The notes under the pieces are model-generated. The model ran no database searches, was not told the origin of the DNA, and worked only from the letters and a program-made list of their open reading frames with translations. Of a stretch of 64,000 nucleotides of DNA, positions 32,093-41,747 are shown piece by piece. How positions within the stretch are numbered: the first letter of the stretch is position 1; every line of letters starts with the position of its first letter. The stretch spans positions 4,997,878 to 5,061,877 of the forward strand of contig NZ_KZ987724.1 in the NCBI RefSeq assembly GCF_003614185.1. The letters are read 5' to 3'. A program made the position numbers and the translations under genes. The stretch is from Paenibacillus aceti (lineage in GTDB: Bacteria > Bacillota > Bacilli > Paenibacillales > Paenibacillaceae).

Positions 32093-35000
32093 ATGAATCA
32101 ACGTCTTTTTGGAATATGGCTGGGAGAGGTTCTGTTCTGTTTCTCCGGTGAGGTGTCGGAGGCGAGAGTAGACGCCTGGACGGCTGCTGTACGGAAGCTC
32201 ACGCTAGAGCCAGGGACGCGGCCGTTTCAGCATGCTGCACTGCGGCTTGCGGAAGTCAGATACCCGGTCTCCGCCGGGTATGGGCGAGCAGGCGCCTCGG
32301 AACGTAAGGGATTGATCGGCAGGACGCTGGAGGGTCTTGCCCTTCCGGTTCAGGATACATGGGAAATGCTGCTGAATTACGATGCGGGGCAGTTGGCCTC
32401 TCAGCAAATTCAGGCAGGTGGAGAGTTCGAATTTTGGAGTAAGGCGGCCCGCTTTGCGCTGGAGCTGATGCTGCGTGGCAGGATTTCGCCGGGCATCAGA
32501 CCGAGACAGATGAGTGGAAGAAGACGCACGGGTCAGGCATCAGCCCAGTCCGTCTGGGTGCCTTCCTTAACCGATACGGAGGATGAGGCCCGCTTCCGGC
32601 AGTTGGCTGAGGCAATGCCGCCGATCTGCCTGGCAGCGGTGCAGCTTGGTACTGGGCAGGAGGAAGGCTCTATTCTGAACCGTCAGATGGGTCTGCTATA
32701 TTCCTTCCTATCGGCCATGATCGATTATGAAGTACGTAGAGGATATGAGCAGCTTGGGCGCGGCTTGAATGCAGCGCGAGCCAGATATAGGAGAGGCTAT
32801 TCTCCAATGGCGGAATTATGGTGGAATGAATTGCTCAGCAGCGGTGACGCCCCTTCCAATCTTCAGGGACCGTTGGCGGAAATCGGCCAGCTCATCGTGG
32901 ATATTACGGAGACTGGCGGCCGGCCTCCGAGCGATCAAGAGGAGGAGCCAGAGGGCAAGAGCATCGGGTCGTTTCGGTTATGCCTGCGGATTGAGCCAGA
33001 GGAGCCTCAGGAGGATGAGGCTAACTTGATAGGCGGGCGGGCTAAGCCATTGCCAGATGCCCCGTTCAAGTCGAAGGGGCAGAGCGAGCAGCTCTGGCGG
33101 CTCTCATTCTGGGCAGAAGGTGTCGAGGACCCGAGAGTGCTGCTGCCTGCAGGCTTGGTGTGGGGCTATCCGCAGCGGGACATGGAGATTCATGAGCGCC
33201 AGTATAAGGATGTGCAGCAGCACTTGCTGCTGCGATTAAGCAAGGCGGCTCATATCGCTCCTGTGATCAAGGAAGCGATGCAGGGACCCTGCCCTGAGTC
33301 GATCATTCTGCATCCTCAACAGATGTATACTTTCTTGAGCAAGTCGGTATCCGCGCTGCGCAAGCAGGGAGTAACGGTACAGATGCCTACGCGCTGGACG
33401 AAGGAAGGACGGCGCCATGTGGGCGTGAAGCTCAAGGCTGCCGGATGGTCCGGGGGAGGAGAAGGGGGATCTACAGTTGATGCCCCGAAGCTGGGTATCG
33501 ACAAATTGATCAGCTTCGAGGCGCAAGCTATTCTGAATGATGCTCCACTGAGCTACGAGGAACTGGTCGAGCTGTCAGCATCGAAATCGTCGCTCGTGCT
33601 GTTCCACGGAGAATGGATCGAGATCGATACGAAGCAAATCAGGCAAGTGCTCAAATTCATGAAGCGCCAAGAGACAGGGACGATGACTTTCCGCGAGCTG
33701 ATGCATTTATCCCTGGATGACGACTTCGATCTTCACGGGATACCGATCGATGCAATAGAAGCCGAAGGGATGCTGTCCATGCTGCTGGCAGGGAACGGGA
33801 GCTATATGGCCGGGCTGGCTGACACGCCCGTTCCGTCTGCCTTGAACGGGACGTTGCGCCCTTATCAGGAGCGAGGCTTCCGCTGGCTTGCCTTGATGCG
33901 TCAGCTGGGCTTCGGCGCGCTACTCGCTGATGATATGGGACTGGGCAAGACGATACAGGTGATCTCGGTGCTGCTGGAGGGGCTTCACTCTGCAGCAGGC
34001 CCAAGCCTCATCGTCTGTCCAACCTCACTGCTCGGGAACTGGCAGCGTGAATTCGCCAGATTCGCGCCGCAGATGCGACTCTATGTTCATCATGGCAGTG
34101 ATCGTCAGCATGGCGAACAGTTCCTTGAAATGTGCCATGAGTATGACATTGTGCTGACGACCTATCAATTGACCGGGCGAGATGCCACGGAAATGAGAGA
34201 GGTGCCCTGGAGCTCCATCGTTCTCGATGAAGCCCAGTATATTAAAAATTTCGGCACGAAGCAGGCACAGAGCGTTATGAAGCTCAGCTCGACTCACAGG
34301 ATTGCGATGACCGGGACCCCCGTAGAGAATCGCCTGAGCGAGCTGTGGTCGATTTTTCATTTTCTGAATCCGGGGTATTTAGGCTCTCATGCCTCTTTCC
34401 GCTCCCGCTTCACGGGTAGTGGTGAACGGCAGAATGCTGAGCTTGAGAAGCTGCGCAAGCTGATAGCGCCCTTCCTGCTGCGTCGCCTCAAGAGTGATCC
34501 GGATATCCGCAAGGATCTGCCGGAGAAGATTGAATTGAAATCCTATTGCAGCTTGACTGCGGAGCAGGCCAGATTGTATCAAGCGGTCACGGACGGACTG
34601 ATGGAGCGTATCTCCAGCAGTGAAGGCATTGCCCGAAAGGGGCTGGTTCTGTCCTCACTGACGAAGCTGAAGCAAATATGCGATCATCCCCGTCTTGCCG
34701 GGACTCGCCTAAGATCGTCGGCGAATGGGGAGCGCTCCGGGAAGCTGGATCGATTGATCGAATTGCTCGATCTTATTATGGATAATAAAGAGGCGGCTTT
34801 GATATTTACGCAGTATGTACAAATGGGTGAGCTGCTGCAAGAGCAATTGTCGGCAAGGTATGGCGGAGTCCCGTTCTTCTTGCACGGCGGCGTTCCGAAG
34901 CATGACCGTGATCAGATGGTGCATGCCTTCCAGGAAGGGCAAGGCTCCCCGCTCTTCGTACTGTCACTGCGAGCGGGCGGCGTAGGTCTGAATCTCACAC

Positions 35001-35266
35001 GGGCCAACCATGTGATTCACTTCGACCGCTGGTGGAATCCAGCGGTGGAGAATCAAGCGACTGACCGCGTGTTCCGTATTGGCCAGCAGAAGAACGTCGA
35101 GGTGCATAAGCTGATCTGCCAAGGAACACTGGAGGAGCGAATCGACGAGCTTATCGAGCGGAAGAAGGCGCTATCGGAGCAGGTTGTCGGCTCCGGCGAG
35201 CATTGGTTAACGGAAATGTCCAATGAAGAGCTGCATCATCTGATCGCCTTGCAGGGCGGATTGTAA
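32093..35266 (+). CDS. SNF2-family DEAD/DEAH-box helicase-like ATPase
   Basis: A 1057-residue protein of the bacterial SNF2/HepA group. A long N-terminal region specific to bacterial SNF2 proteins (residues 1-590) precedes the motor: motif I DDMGLGKT near 613, motif Ia CPTSLLGNW, motif II LDEAQYIKN near 711, motif III TGTPVENRLSELW, motif V SLRAGGVGLNL and motif VI QATDRVFRIGQ. It is a DNA translocase expected to remodel protein-DNA or RNA polymerase complexes. ATG with GGGAGATCAGC upstream. The SWIM-motif gene follows 13 bp later; the same pairing is seen for B. subtilis ywqA-ywqB. Confidence 0.92.
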   Translation: MNQRLFGIWLGEVLFCFSGEVSEARVDAWTAAVRKLTLEPGTRPFQHAALRLAEVRYPVSAGYGRAGASERKGLIGRTLEGLALPVQDTWEMLLNYDAGQLASQQIQAGGEFEFWSKAARFALELMLRGRISPGIRPRQMSGRRRTGQASAQSVWVPSLTDTEDEARFRQLAEAMPPICLAAVQLGTGQEEGSILNRQMGLLYSFLSAMIDYEVRRGYEQLGRGLNAARARYRRGYSPMAELWWNELLSSGDAPSNLQGPLAEIGQLIVDITETGGRPPSDQEEEPEGKSIGSFRLCLRIEPEEPQEDEANLIGGRAKPLPDAPFKSKGQSEQLWRLSFWAEGVEDPRVLLPAGLVWGYPQRDMEIHERQYKDVQQHLLLRLSKAAHIAPVIKEAMQGPCPESIILHPQQMYTFLSKSVSALRKQGVTVQMPTRWTKEGRRHVGVKLKAAGWSGGGEGGSTVDAPKLGIDKLISFEAQAILNDAPLSYEELVELSASKSSLVLFHGEWIEIDTKQIRQVLKFMKRQETGTMTFRELMHLSLDDDFDLHGIPIDAIEAEGMLSMLLAGNGSYMAGLADTPVPSALNGTLRPYQERGFRWLALMRQLGFGALLADDMGLGKTIQVISVLLEGLHSAAGPSLIVCPTSLLGNWQREFARFAPQMRLYVHHGSDRQHGEQFLEMCHEYDIVLTTYQLTGRDATEMREVPWSSIVLDEAQYIKNFGTKQAQSVMKLSSTHRIAMTGTPVENRLSELWSIFHFLNPGYLGSHASFRSRFTGSGERQNAELEKLRKLIAPFLLRRLKSDPDIRKDLPEKIELKSYCSLTAEQARLYQAVTDGLMERISSSEGIARKGLVLSSLTKLKQICDHPRLAGTRLRSSANGERSGKLDRLIELLDLIMDNKEAALIFTQYVQMGELLQEQLSARYGGVPFFLHGGVPKHDRDQMVHAFQEGQGSPLFVLSLRAGGVGLNLTRANHVIHFDRWWNPAVENQATDRVFRIGQQKNVEVHKLICQGTLEERIDELIERKKALSEQVVGSGEHWLTEMSNEELHHLIALQGGL

Positions 35267-35279
35267 GGGAGGGCCTGAA

Positions 35280-36092
35280 ATGGAACATAGCAGTAGAAAT
35301 CCCGCGCTTAGCCAGGTCGAACTGAAGCTGACTGCGGAGGGGCTGCGGGTCACGCTTCCTGCACAGGAAGTCCCAGAGGAGGCGGGGCAGAATCGCCGGG
35401 TCGTTCTGCTACCGCGGCTATTCTTCGACCAGGCCAGGCAGAATCTGCTCGATCGTCTGCAGCAGTTTCCGCTGCAACTCGCAGCTCTTGATGAGGAGGG
35501 GGCTGAGGCGGTCGCCGATCTGCTGCCCCGGCATTTCCGGCAGCTACATTTGAACGAGGAAGCCCGTAAGGACCCTCATGCAGCGATGGTACGCGGCTCT
35601 GTCTGCTCTTGCGGGCAGATGGGCTGCGCTCATATCAGCGAAGCGTTGGAGGGCGTAGAGGCCGCTTGGAGCGCGGTTACAGCTGCGACCCGGCTGGAGT
35701 GGCTAGGCTGGACCGCGGAGACGCTAGTCCATGCCGTACTCGACAGCTGGGCGGCACAAATGCCGATGAGGGATGCCGAGGCTGAGCTGAAGCGGATCGC
35801 CGGGCGTCTCGATACCCCGGCATACAGGAGCAAGCAGGGGGAGCTGAACCTCGCCGAATGGCTGGCGGAAATGGTCCATAACGGCCGCCTCCATCAACCC
35901 GGGCCAGAGCTCCATGATGTGGAGATCAACCTGTCCCAAGCGAAGCTGCAGGTGCAGGCTGATCGTCTGCAGGCTTGGACGAATCTGCTCCCGGGCGTGC
36001 CAGGTGCGGCGCAGGGCCTGTCGCTCATCCTTGAGCAGACAGGCAAGAATGCGGAGCAGCTTGCCAAGCGGTTCAGGGCACAGAAGCCATGA
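35280..36092 (+). CDS. SWIM zinc-finger protein, partner of the SNF2 ATPase
   Basis: A 270-residue protein whose only clear motif is a SWIM-type zinc site, CSCGQMGCAH (near residues 109-118; CxC-x4-CxH). The flanking regions are helical and charged. SWIM proteins often sit next to bacterial SNF2 genes and probably help DNA or protein binding. ATG start preceded by GGGAGGGCC; 13-bp gap from the SNF2 gene indicates one operon. The 3' end is natural-looking, and repeat copy B begins 18 bp after the stop. Confidence 0.75.
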   Translation: MEHSSRNPALSQVELKLTAEGLRVTLPAQEVPEEAGQNRRVVLLPRLFFDQARQNLLDRLQQFPLQLAALDEEGAEAVADLLPRHFRQLHLNEEARKDPHAAMVRGSVCSCGQMGCAHISEALEGVEAAWSAVTAATRLEWLGWTAETLVHAVLDSWAAQMPMRDAEAELKRIAGRLDTPAYRSKQGELNLAEWLAEMVHNGRLHQPGPELHDVEINLSQAKLQVQADRLQAWTNLLPGVPGAAQGLSLILEQTGKNAEQLAKRFRAQKP

Positions 36093-36110
36093 TGAAGTCT
36101 CAAAAAATAT

Positions 36111-36604
36111 ATACGAAGGGGCTGTCTCAAAAGTCGATCTCCCGACTTGAAAGGCGCCTCTTTTGCGTGCCCAAACGTGCCCAAAGATGTGAACAGCCCC
36201 CTGTTTTGGCCGGATCACTCGGACACAGACATAAATGTCCGTTAGCGTTGATTCTGTGACATCCCGCCCTTGTAACGGACATAAATGTCCGTTACAAGGG
36301 AAATTGCCGCGAAAAATGACATTTTGTGCTTCTAAGGGTCAATAATGTCCGTTAGAGGAGCTAAGTTGTCGTTCTCAGGCTCTAACGGACATTTTTGTCC
36401 GCTAGATCAGGGAAGAGTCCTGACCGTTCGGGTTTGTCTCTTGCGCCACGCAATCTTAATAGATGGTACAAGGATCGAAGCCGACGCGAATAAATACGGA
36501 GTTTGGGATTGTGGCTTTGGCCCACAAAAAAAGTTGGACGGAAAACATGACGTTTTTCCGCCTAACTTTTTATTTTAGAGACTTATTGGACAGCCCCTTC
36601 GTAT
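36111..36604. repeat. Hairpin-rich dispersed element, copy B (complete)
   Basis: A 494-bp element bounded by perfect 16-bp inverted repeats ATACGAAGGGGCTGTC (36111-36126) and its complement (36589-36604). It is the most intact copy, inverted relative to copies A and C. Inside are at least five hairpins, including the 34-nt palindrome at 36267-36300, and a 10-bp tandem duplication (TTGGGCACG-type) near 36170-36183. No open frame of note. Lies between the 3' ends of the SWIM gene and the alarmone synthetase gene. Confidence 0.9.
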
Positions 36605-36638
36605 TTTGCGATAAGATCGACCGACTTATCATTTTTTC

Positions 36639-37319
36639 TTACGTGAGTAGATTCGGGTGATCCGTGTGATCCGTGTGAACGGGCTCAGAGCTGCCCATAA
36701 TCTCTTTGCGCAGACCGCACATTTTCTTGTCCAGGGCATCTGCGGCTTTGGCGGCTTCGGTCAGTTCTTCAACGACATGATAAGGCACTTGCTTCTCATA
36801 TTTATAGTATAGGATATGCTCCATGCTGGCCCAGAAATCCATAGCTAGCGTGCGCATTTGGATCTCAACCTTCATCCAGCGCTGTCCCTCCAGCAAGGTG
36901 AGGGGTACGGCGACGATCAGATGCAGGCTCTGATATCCATTCGGCTTCGGATGCTCGATATAATCCTTGATCTCTAATATGGTGATGTCATCTCGTTGCT
37001 TGAGATGATCCAGCAGACTATATATATCCTGGACGAAGGAGAAGACGATACGCATACCAGCGATATCATGGATCTTGTTGACGATATTGTCGATTGTGAC
37101 GTCATATCCTTTGCGCTGCAGCTTGCTCATAATGCTCTTCGGCTCTTTGATACGTGTTTTTATATGTTCGATCGGGCTGTATCCGTTGTCGATCTTCCAT
37201 TCGGTTTGAATTAGCTTGATTTTGTTCTTTAGTTCATCCAGTGCAAGTTGATATAGGATAGGAAGCTTCTTCCACTCTTCAAATTTACGCAGGTCATTCT
37301 CGCCGATTTCCCAATACAA
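36639..37319 (-). CDS. relQ: Small alarmone (p)ppGpp synthetase, RelQ/YjbM type
   Basis: A 226-residue single-domain RelA/SpoT synthetase. Core blocks: YSPIEHIKTRIKEPKSI (near 46), DIAGMRIVFSFVQDIYS (near 87), IKDYIEHPKPNGYQSLHL (near 116, the substrate-binding G-loop side) and VEIQMRTLAMDFWASMEH (near 150). It transfers pyrophosphate from ATP to GDP/GTP. No hydrolase domain. The TTG start has no proper ribosome site; an AGGAG at 37393-37389 lies 9 nt before an in-frame CTG at 37379, so the real protein may carry about 20 extra N-terminal residues (the frame stays open). Confidence 0.88.
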   Translation of the reverse strand: MYWEIGENDLRKFEEWKKLPILYQLALDELKNKIKLIQTEWKIDNGYSPIEHIKTRIKEPKSIMSKLQRKGYDVTIDNIVNKIHDIAGMRIVFSFVQDIYSLLDHLKQRDDITILEIKDYIEHPKPNGYQSLHLIVAVPLTLLEGQRWMKVEIQMRTLAMDFWASMEHILYYKYEKQVPYHVVEELTEAAKAADALDKKMCGLRKEIMGSSEPVHTDHTDHPNLLT

Positions 37320-37556
37320 TTCCTTCAGGTTGAGCTTCTGCAGGACACTGTTACTTTCTTTACTGTTTGGCGTGTTCAGGGCAATCTACTCCTATATTTA
37401 AGATTTCCTTCCCTTTTATTGTAACTTGAATAACTTGTCAAAATCAAAACAAGACTTAGGTACAGTTTTCACCGCGGTTAGAAATCTGTTATGATATTTG
37501 CAGAATTAGCAGGCTGCTTAGTTTTCAGTAAGTAGCGTTGGGGAGGGAACACGATC

Positions 37557-38336
37557 ATGAATTTCTTCAGAAAGATTAAAGATAGCGCGGGCAAAATGAC
37601 CGATCGTGCACAAAATGTTGTGGAAATCGGGCGTTTGAATACGCAAATTTCAAATATTGAACGAGAATTGGGACTGTATTATCAAAAAATGGGCGAGGTA
37701 TTCTATGAGGGGTACCACCTTAAGGATATGTCGGAGGCGGAGAAGGAGATGCTCGAGCTGGCCAAAACCTGCGATCTGCTTGTAGAGGAACGGGATGAGG
37801 TTCGCTTCAAGATCGCCGAGCTGAAGAATGAGAGGCTGTGCGGGGCTTGTGGCAAAAATGTAGCTCAGGACGCACTGTTCTGCCCTTATTGTGGAAGTAA
37901 GCTGGGGAAGCCAGACCGGATTACGAATCGTTCCGTCGATGAGCTGAAGGATCTTCATGTAGAGGAGAGCGCTGTCTCGGATGAGACGAGGATCTATACG
38001 TCGCCGCTTGTGGAGGACCCCGCTCTGAAGGCGGTCCTTGAGAAAGAGGAGGACCCCGAGCTGGAGGAGCGCCGCCAGCTTCAATTGGAGCGCGAGCGTG
38101 AACGGCAGGAGGAATTGGATCGACGGATTCGCACTTGGCAGGAAAATGTAGATCATGTGAAGGCGGATCTCGCATCTAACGATAAGCCCTATACGAAGGA
38201 ACCCAGTACGAGGGAGTCCAGTATGAAGGAGTCTGATAATGAGTCGGGACTGCAGACGGTAAAATGCCAAATCTGCTCCTCTGTACTGGTCAAAGGAACG
38301 AAATGGTGTCCGCATTGTGGCTCAGAACAAATCTGA
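37557..38336 (+). CDS. Coiled-coil protein with two zinc ribbons
   Basis: A 259-residue cytosolic protein. Residues 1-90 are a helical coiled coil (IGRLNTQISNIERELGLYYQ, then a heptad-rich stretch to 92). A first double-cysteine zinc ribbon follows at CGACGKNVAQDALFCPYCG (near 96-114), then a very charged Glu/Arg helix (near 155-200) and a second ribbon CQICSSVLVKGTKWCPHCG at the C-terminus. Resembles general zinc-ribbon adaptor proteins; no enzyme motif. ATG with GGGGAGGG 8 nt upstream. Confidence 0.75.
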   Translation: MNFFRKIKDSAGKMTDRAQNVVEIGRLNTQISNIERELGLYYQKMGEVFYEGYHLKDMSEAEKEMLELAKTCDLLVEERDEVRFKIAELKNERLCGACGKNVAQDALFCPYCGSKLGKPDRITNRSVDELKDLHVEESAVSDETRIYTSPLVEDPALKAVLEKEEDPELEERRQLQLERERERQEELDRRIRTWQENVDHVKADLASNDKPYTKEPSTRESSMKESDNESGLQTVKCQICSSVLVKGTKWCPHCGSEQI

Positions 38337-38389
38337 GCTCCGGGGTCAACCTGAAATATGAAAATATGTCACTAAGTTGTAATAATTGA

Positions 38390-38498
38390 CGTCTTACGAT
38401 CAGATAGGTCCTACGTAATAAGTAGTAAGACGACGGTTTTTCCTTACGGCACGAAATGGTCGGGAAATCTCGGTCATAACCCGTGCCTTTTTCTTTTT
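38390..38498 (+). ncRNA. Candidate structured small RNA or leader with terminator
   Basis: Two stable stems in a 110-nt gene-free stretch: CGTCTTAC (38390-38397) with GTAAGACG (38425-38432), and GGCACG (38448-38453) with CGTGCC (38482-38487) followed by TTTTTCTTTTTC. The second is a terminator. It could be an independent RNA or an attenuator upstream of the gene at 38590. It matches no riboswitch class I recognise. Confidence 0.4.
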
Positions 38499-38589
38499 CT
38501 ATGAATGTGTTCTTAGGCAAGGGGTGAATGGGGCTTATCGGTCAAGGGAATGCTGGAAAGACAAGAGTAAATTAGGGAGATGAGAATTC

Positions 38590-38898
38590 ATGGAGTGCAT
38601 TGTTCACTTTGACGTGCATCATAAGGATGGAGTCAAGCAGCTGAGAGGACTTATTTTTCTACCGGAAGACAAGAAAATTCCATCGGAGAAGGATCTCCTG
38701 CAGATGTTCATGGAGATGGGATATAAACTTAGAATGGATAACCGGGATCGAATGATATTTACACCGACTGAGCCCGGCAGCGGTTATGAATGGATACGTG
38801 TGCGTGAGCTGGATACAGGAGAGAAGACCTATAAGGAGGATGCTGAATTAAAATCGCTCCTTAGCAATCTAATCCCTCAGGATTTCAGACCCATTTAA
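38590..38898 (+). CDS. Small protein of unknown function
   Basis: A 102-residue cytosolic protein with alternating beta/alpha pattern: MECIVHFDVHH strand, helix EKDLLQMFMEMGYKL, strands DRMIFTP and YEWIRVREL, and a short C-terminal helix. No signal peptide or motif. ATG with GGGAGATGAG upstream. I do not recognise the family. Sits between the candidate RNA and the purine riboswitch. Confidence 0.7.
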   Translation: MECIVHFDVHHKDGVKQLRGLIFLPEDKKIPSEKDLLQMFMEMGYKLRMDNRDRMIFTPTEPGSGYEWIRVRELDTGEKTYKEDAELKSLLSNLIPQDFRPI

Positions 38899-38990
38899 CC
38901 TATAATAATTTGAAAATCGCCGTGAAATTTGCAGCTTTTTGAAAAAAATTCACGAAAGGCACGAAATACCTCTTTATTTCCTCGCATGGT

Positions 38991-39019
38991 TTGCGTTATA
39001 CTTCAAACATTGTGTATAA
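38991..39019 (+). promoter_or_regulatory. Sigma-A promoter of the xpt-pbuX operon
   Basis: TTGCGT (38991-38996), 17-bp spacer, perfect TATAAT (39014-39019), placed about 20 bp before the riboswitch. Confidence 0.85.
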
Positions 39020-39038
39020 TGTCGTTTTTTCATAGATT

Positions 39039-39826
<788 letters not shown>

Positions 39827-39900
39827 AGGCTGCGATGCGGCCTGTTATTGAAGCAATATATACTTAATAAGGCAAGCCTGGGGAGGAACTAGTTAAAATC

Positions 39901-41250
39901 ATGGAACAACACCACGAACGCATTTTTCAAAGGAACAGACATCCTTTCAAGACGTTTTCTTTGGGTATTCAGCATGTATTGGCTATGTACGCCGGAGCGG
40001 TTCTTGTACCGTTAATTGTAGGCGGGGCGCTTGATTTTAATCATGAACAATTAACTTATCTGATCTGTATTGATTTGCTGGCTTGTGGTGTAGCGACCTT
40101 GCTGCAGGTCTGGGGCAATCGCATCTTCGGCATCGGATTACCGGTGATGCTGGGCTGCGCCTTCCAGGCTGTATCGCCAATGATCGCGATTGGACAGACG
40201 GAAGGCTTGGGCGTATCCGCCATCTATGGTGCGATTATAGCCTCAGGCTTATTCGTGTTCCTGTTCTCCGGCCTATTCGGCAAGCTGATCGCCTTCTTCC
40301 CTCCGGTCGTTACCGGCTCGGTCGTTACGATCATCGGGGTCACCTTGATCCCGGTCGCTCTGACCGACCTTGGCGGTGGGGATGCAGCAAGCCCGGATTT
40401 CGGCAGCCCGCTTAATCTGGCCCTCGGCTTTGGTGTATTCATCTTTATTATTCTGCTGAATCGGTTTACAAGCGGGTTCCTGCGTTCCATTTCCGTGCTG
40501 GTGGGCTTGATTGCCGGTACTGTGACCGCCGGCTTGGTCGGTGAGATTAACTATACGCCTCTGATGGAAGCGAGCTGGTTCCATATGGTGCAGCCTTTCT
40601 ATTTCGGGCGTCCAACCTTTCACGTATCGGCGATTCTGACCATGATTCTGGTGGCGATCGTCAGTGTTGCTGAATCGACAGGCGTCTTCATGGCCCTGGG
40701 CAAAATCGTGGACAAGGACATCAACTCAGAGGATCTGACCAGAGGCTATCGGGCTGAAGGTCTGGCGATCATGCTCGGCGGTATTTTTAATTCCTTCCCT
40801 TATACCACCTATTCGCAGAACGTCGGATTGATCCAGATGAGCCGAGTAAAAACGCGGGATGTCATCGTCGTAGCCGGCGGCCTCTTGATCCTGATCGGCT
40901 TCGTGCCGAAGATCGCGGCACTGACGCAGCTTGTACCGAGCTCTGTTCTGGGCGGGGCGATGATCGCCTTGTTCGGGATGGTACTCTCCTCCGGTATCCG
41001 TATGCTGGGGGATCAAGTGGACCTGAACCGCCACGAGAACCTGTTGATTATCGCTTGCTCCGTCGGCATGGGCCTTGGCGTGAGCGTAGTGCCGGGTCTC
41101 TTCGAGAGCCTGCCTTCATGGCTGCGCATTCTGGTTGATAACGGCATCGTAGCCGGCAGTGTCACCGCGATTATTATGAATCTGCTGTTTAATGGGCTGA
41201 ATGGGCATAAGCCGAGAACGGCTGCTGCCGAAACAGACCAGGACGTTTAA
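39901..41250 (+). CDS. pbuX: Xanthine permease (NCS2 family)
   Basis: A 449-residue membrane symporter with about twelve to fourteen helices. The NCS2 signature QHVLAMYAGAVLVPLIVGG is at residues 24-42 and the substrate-binding helix blocks VAESTGVFMALG (near 256) and GGIFNSFPYTTYSQNVGL (near 290) are intact. Partner of Xpt in purine salvage and under the same riboswitch. GGGAGGAAC site before the ATG. Confidence 0.95.
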   Translation: MEQHHERIFQRNRHPFKTFSLGIQHVLAMYAGAVLVPLIVGGALDFNHEQLTYLICIDLLACGVATLLQVWGNRIFGIGLPVMLGCAFQAVSPMIAIGQTEGLGVSAIYGAIIASGLFVFLFSGLFGKLIAFFPPVVTGSVVTIIGVTLIPVALTDLGGGDAASPDFGSPLNLALGFGVFIFIILLNRFTSGFLRSISVLVGLIAGTVTAGLVGEINYTPLMEASWFHMVQPFYFGRPTFHVSAILTMILVAIVSVAESTGVFMALGKIVDKDINSEDLTRGYRAEGLAIMLGGIFNSFPYTTYSQNVGLIQMSRVKTRDVIVVAGGLLILIGFVPKIAALTQLVPSSVLGGAMIALFGMVLSSGIRMLGDQVDLNRHENLLIIACSVGMGLGVSVVPGLFESLPSWLRILVDNGIVAGSVTAIIMNLLFNGLNGHKPRTAAAETDQDV

Positions 41251-41264
41251 CTCTAGAACGGGGT

Positions 41265-41603
41265 CTACATCCGGTTCAACTGCCGCTCTGCGAGCTCGCC
41301 GATCCAGGGGAGCTTGAGCCATTTCCCTTGCAGCGCGGTGAACATCAGAATGATCCACAGGAAGACGCCGAGCAGTGTTAGAAGCAGATTGACTACGAGC
41401 CCGATGAACGGTATAAATCCGGTCACGGCGTGGGCGATCATCAGTCCGGCGAACAGCATGACTGATTGCAGGGCATGGAAGAGCACGAACCTGCTTCTGC
41501 GTTCGACGACCAGGAAGATGACGCCGCCGACAAAGGCGAATAAGTAGCAGAGAAAACCAGCTATGTTCTCGTAGAGTCCAGTGGACGATTTGAACGGGGA
41601 CAT
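41265..41603 (-). CDS. DUF4870 membrane protein
   Basis: A 112-residue protein with three hydrophobic helices (residues about 10-34, 42-66 and 70-94) and the DUF4870 marks YLFAFVGGVIFLVVER and RFVLFHALQSV. Function unknown; family members are small cytoplasmic-membrane proteins. ATG with GAAGGTG upstream. Convergent with pbuX, leaving only 14 bp between stops. Confidence 0.85.
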   Translation of the reverse strand: MSPFKSSTGLYENIAGFLCYLFAFVGGVIFLVVERRSRFVLFHALQSVMLFAGLMIAHAVTGFIPFIGLVVNLLLTLLGVFLWIILMFTALQGKWLKLPWIGELAERQLNRM

Positions 41604-41747
41604 AGAATAGGCACCTTCTTTCCCAAGAGCTTGCAGGGAGTGAAGCGGAGAGGGTGATCAGCTTCGTGGGCTGCTTCCGTCTTGACTATCCCTGTCTGTA
41701 AAATGTATGACGAGCCTTGGGTGGACAGAACCTGGTTCGGGTGACTA

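Noticed and set aside
36345-36660. Two short frames across the right half of copy B
   Set aside because: They read through hairpins and the terminal repeat of the element and do not persist in copies A and C.
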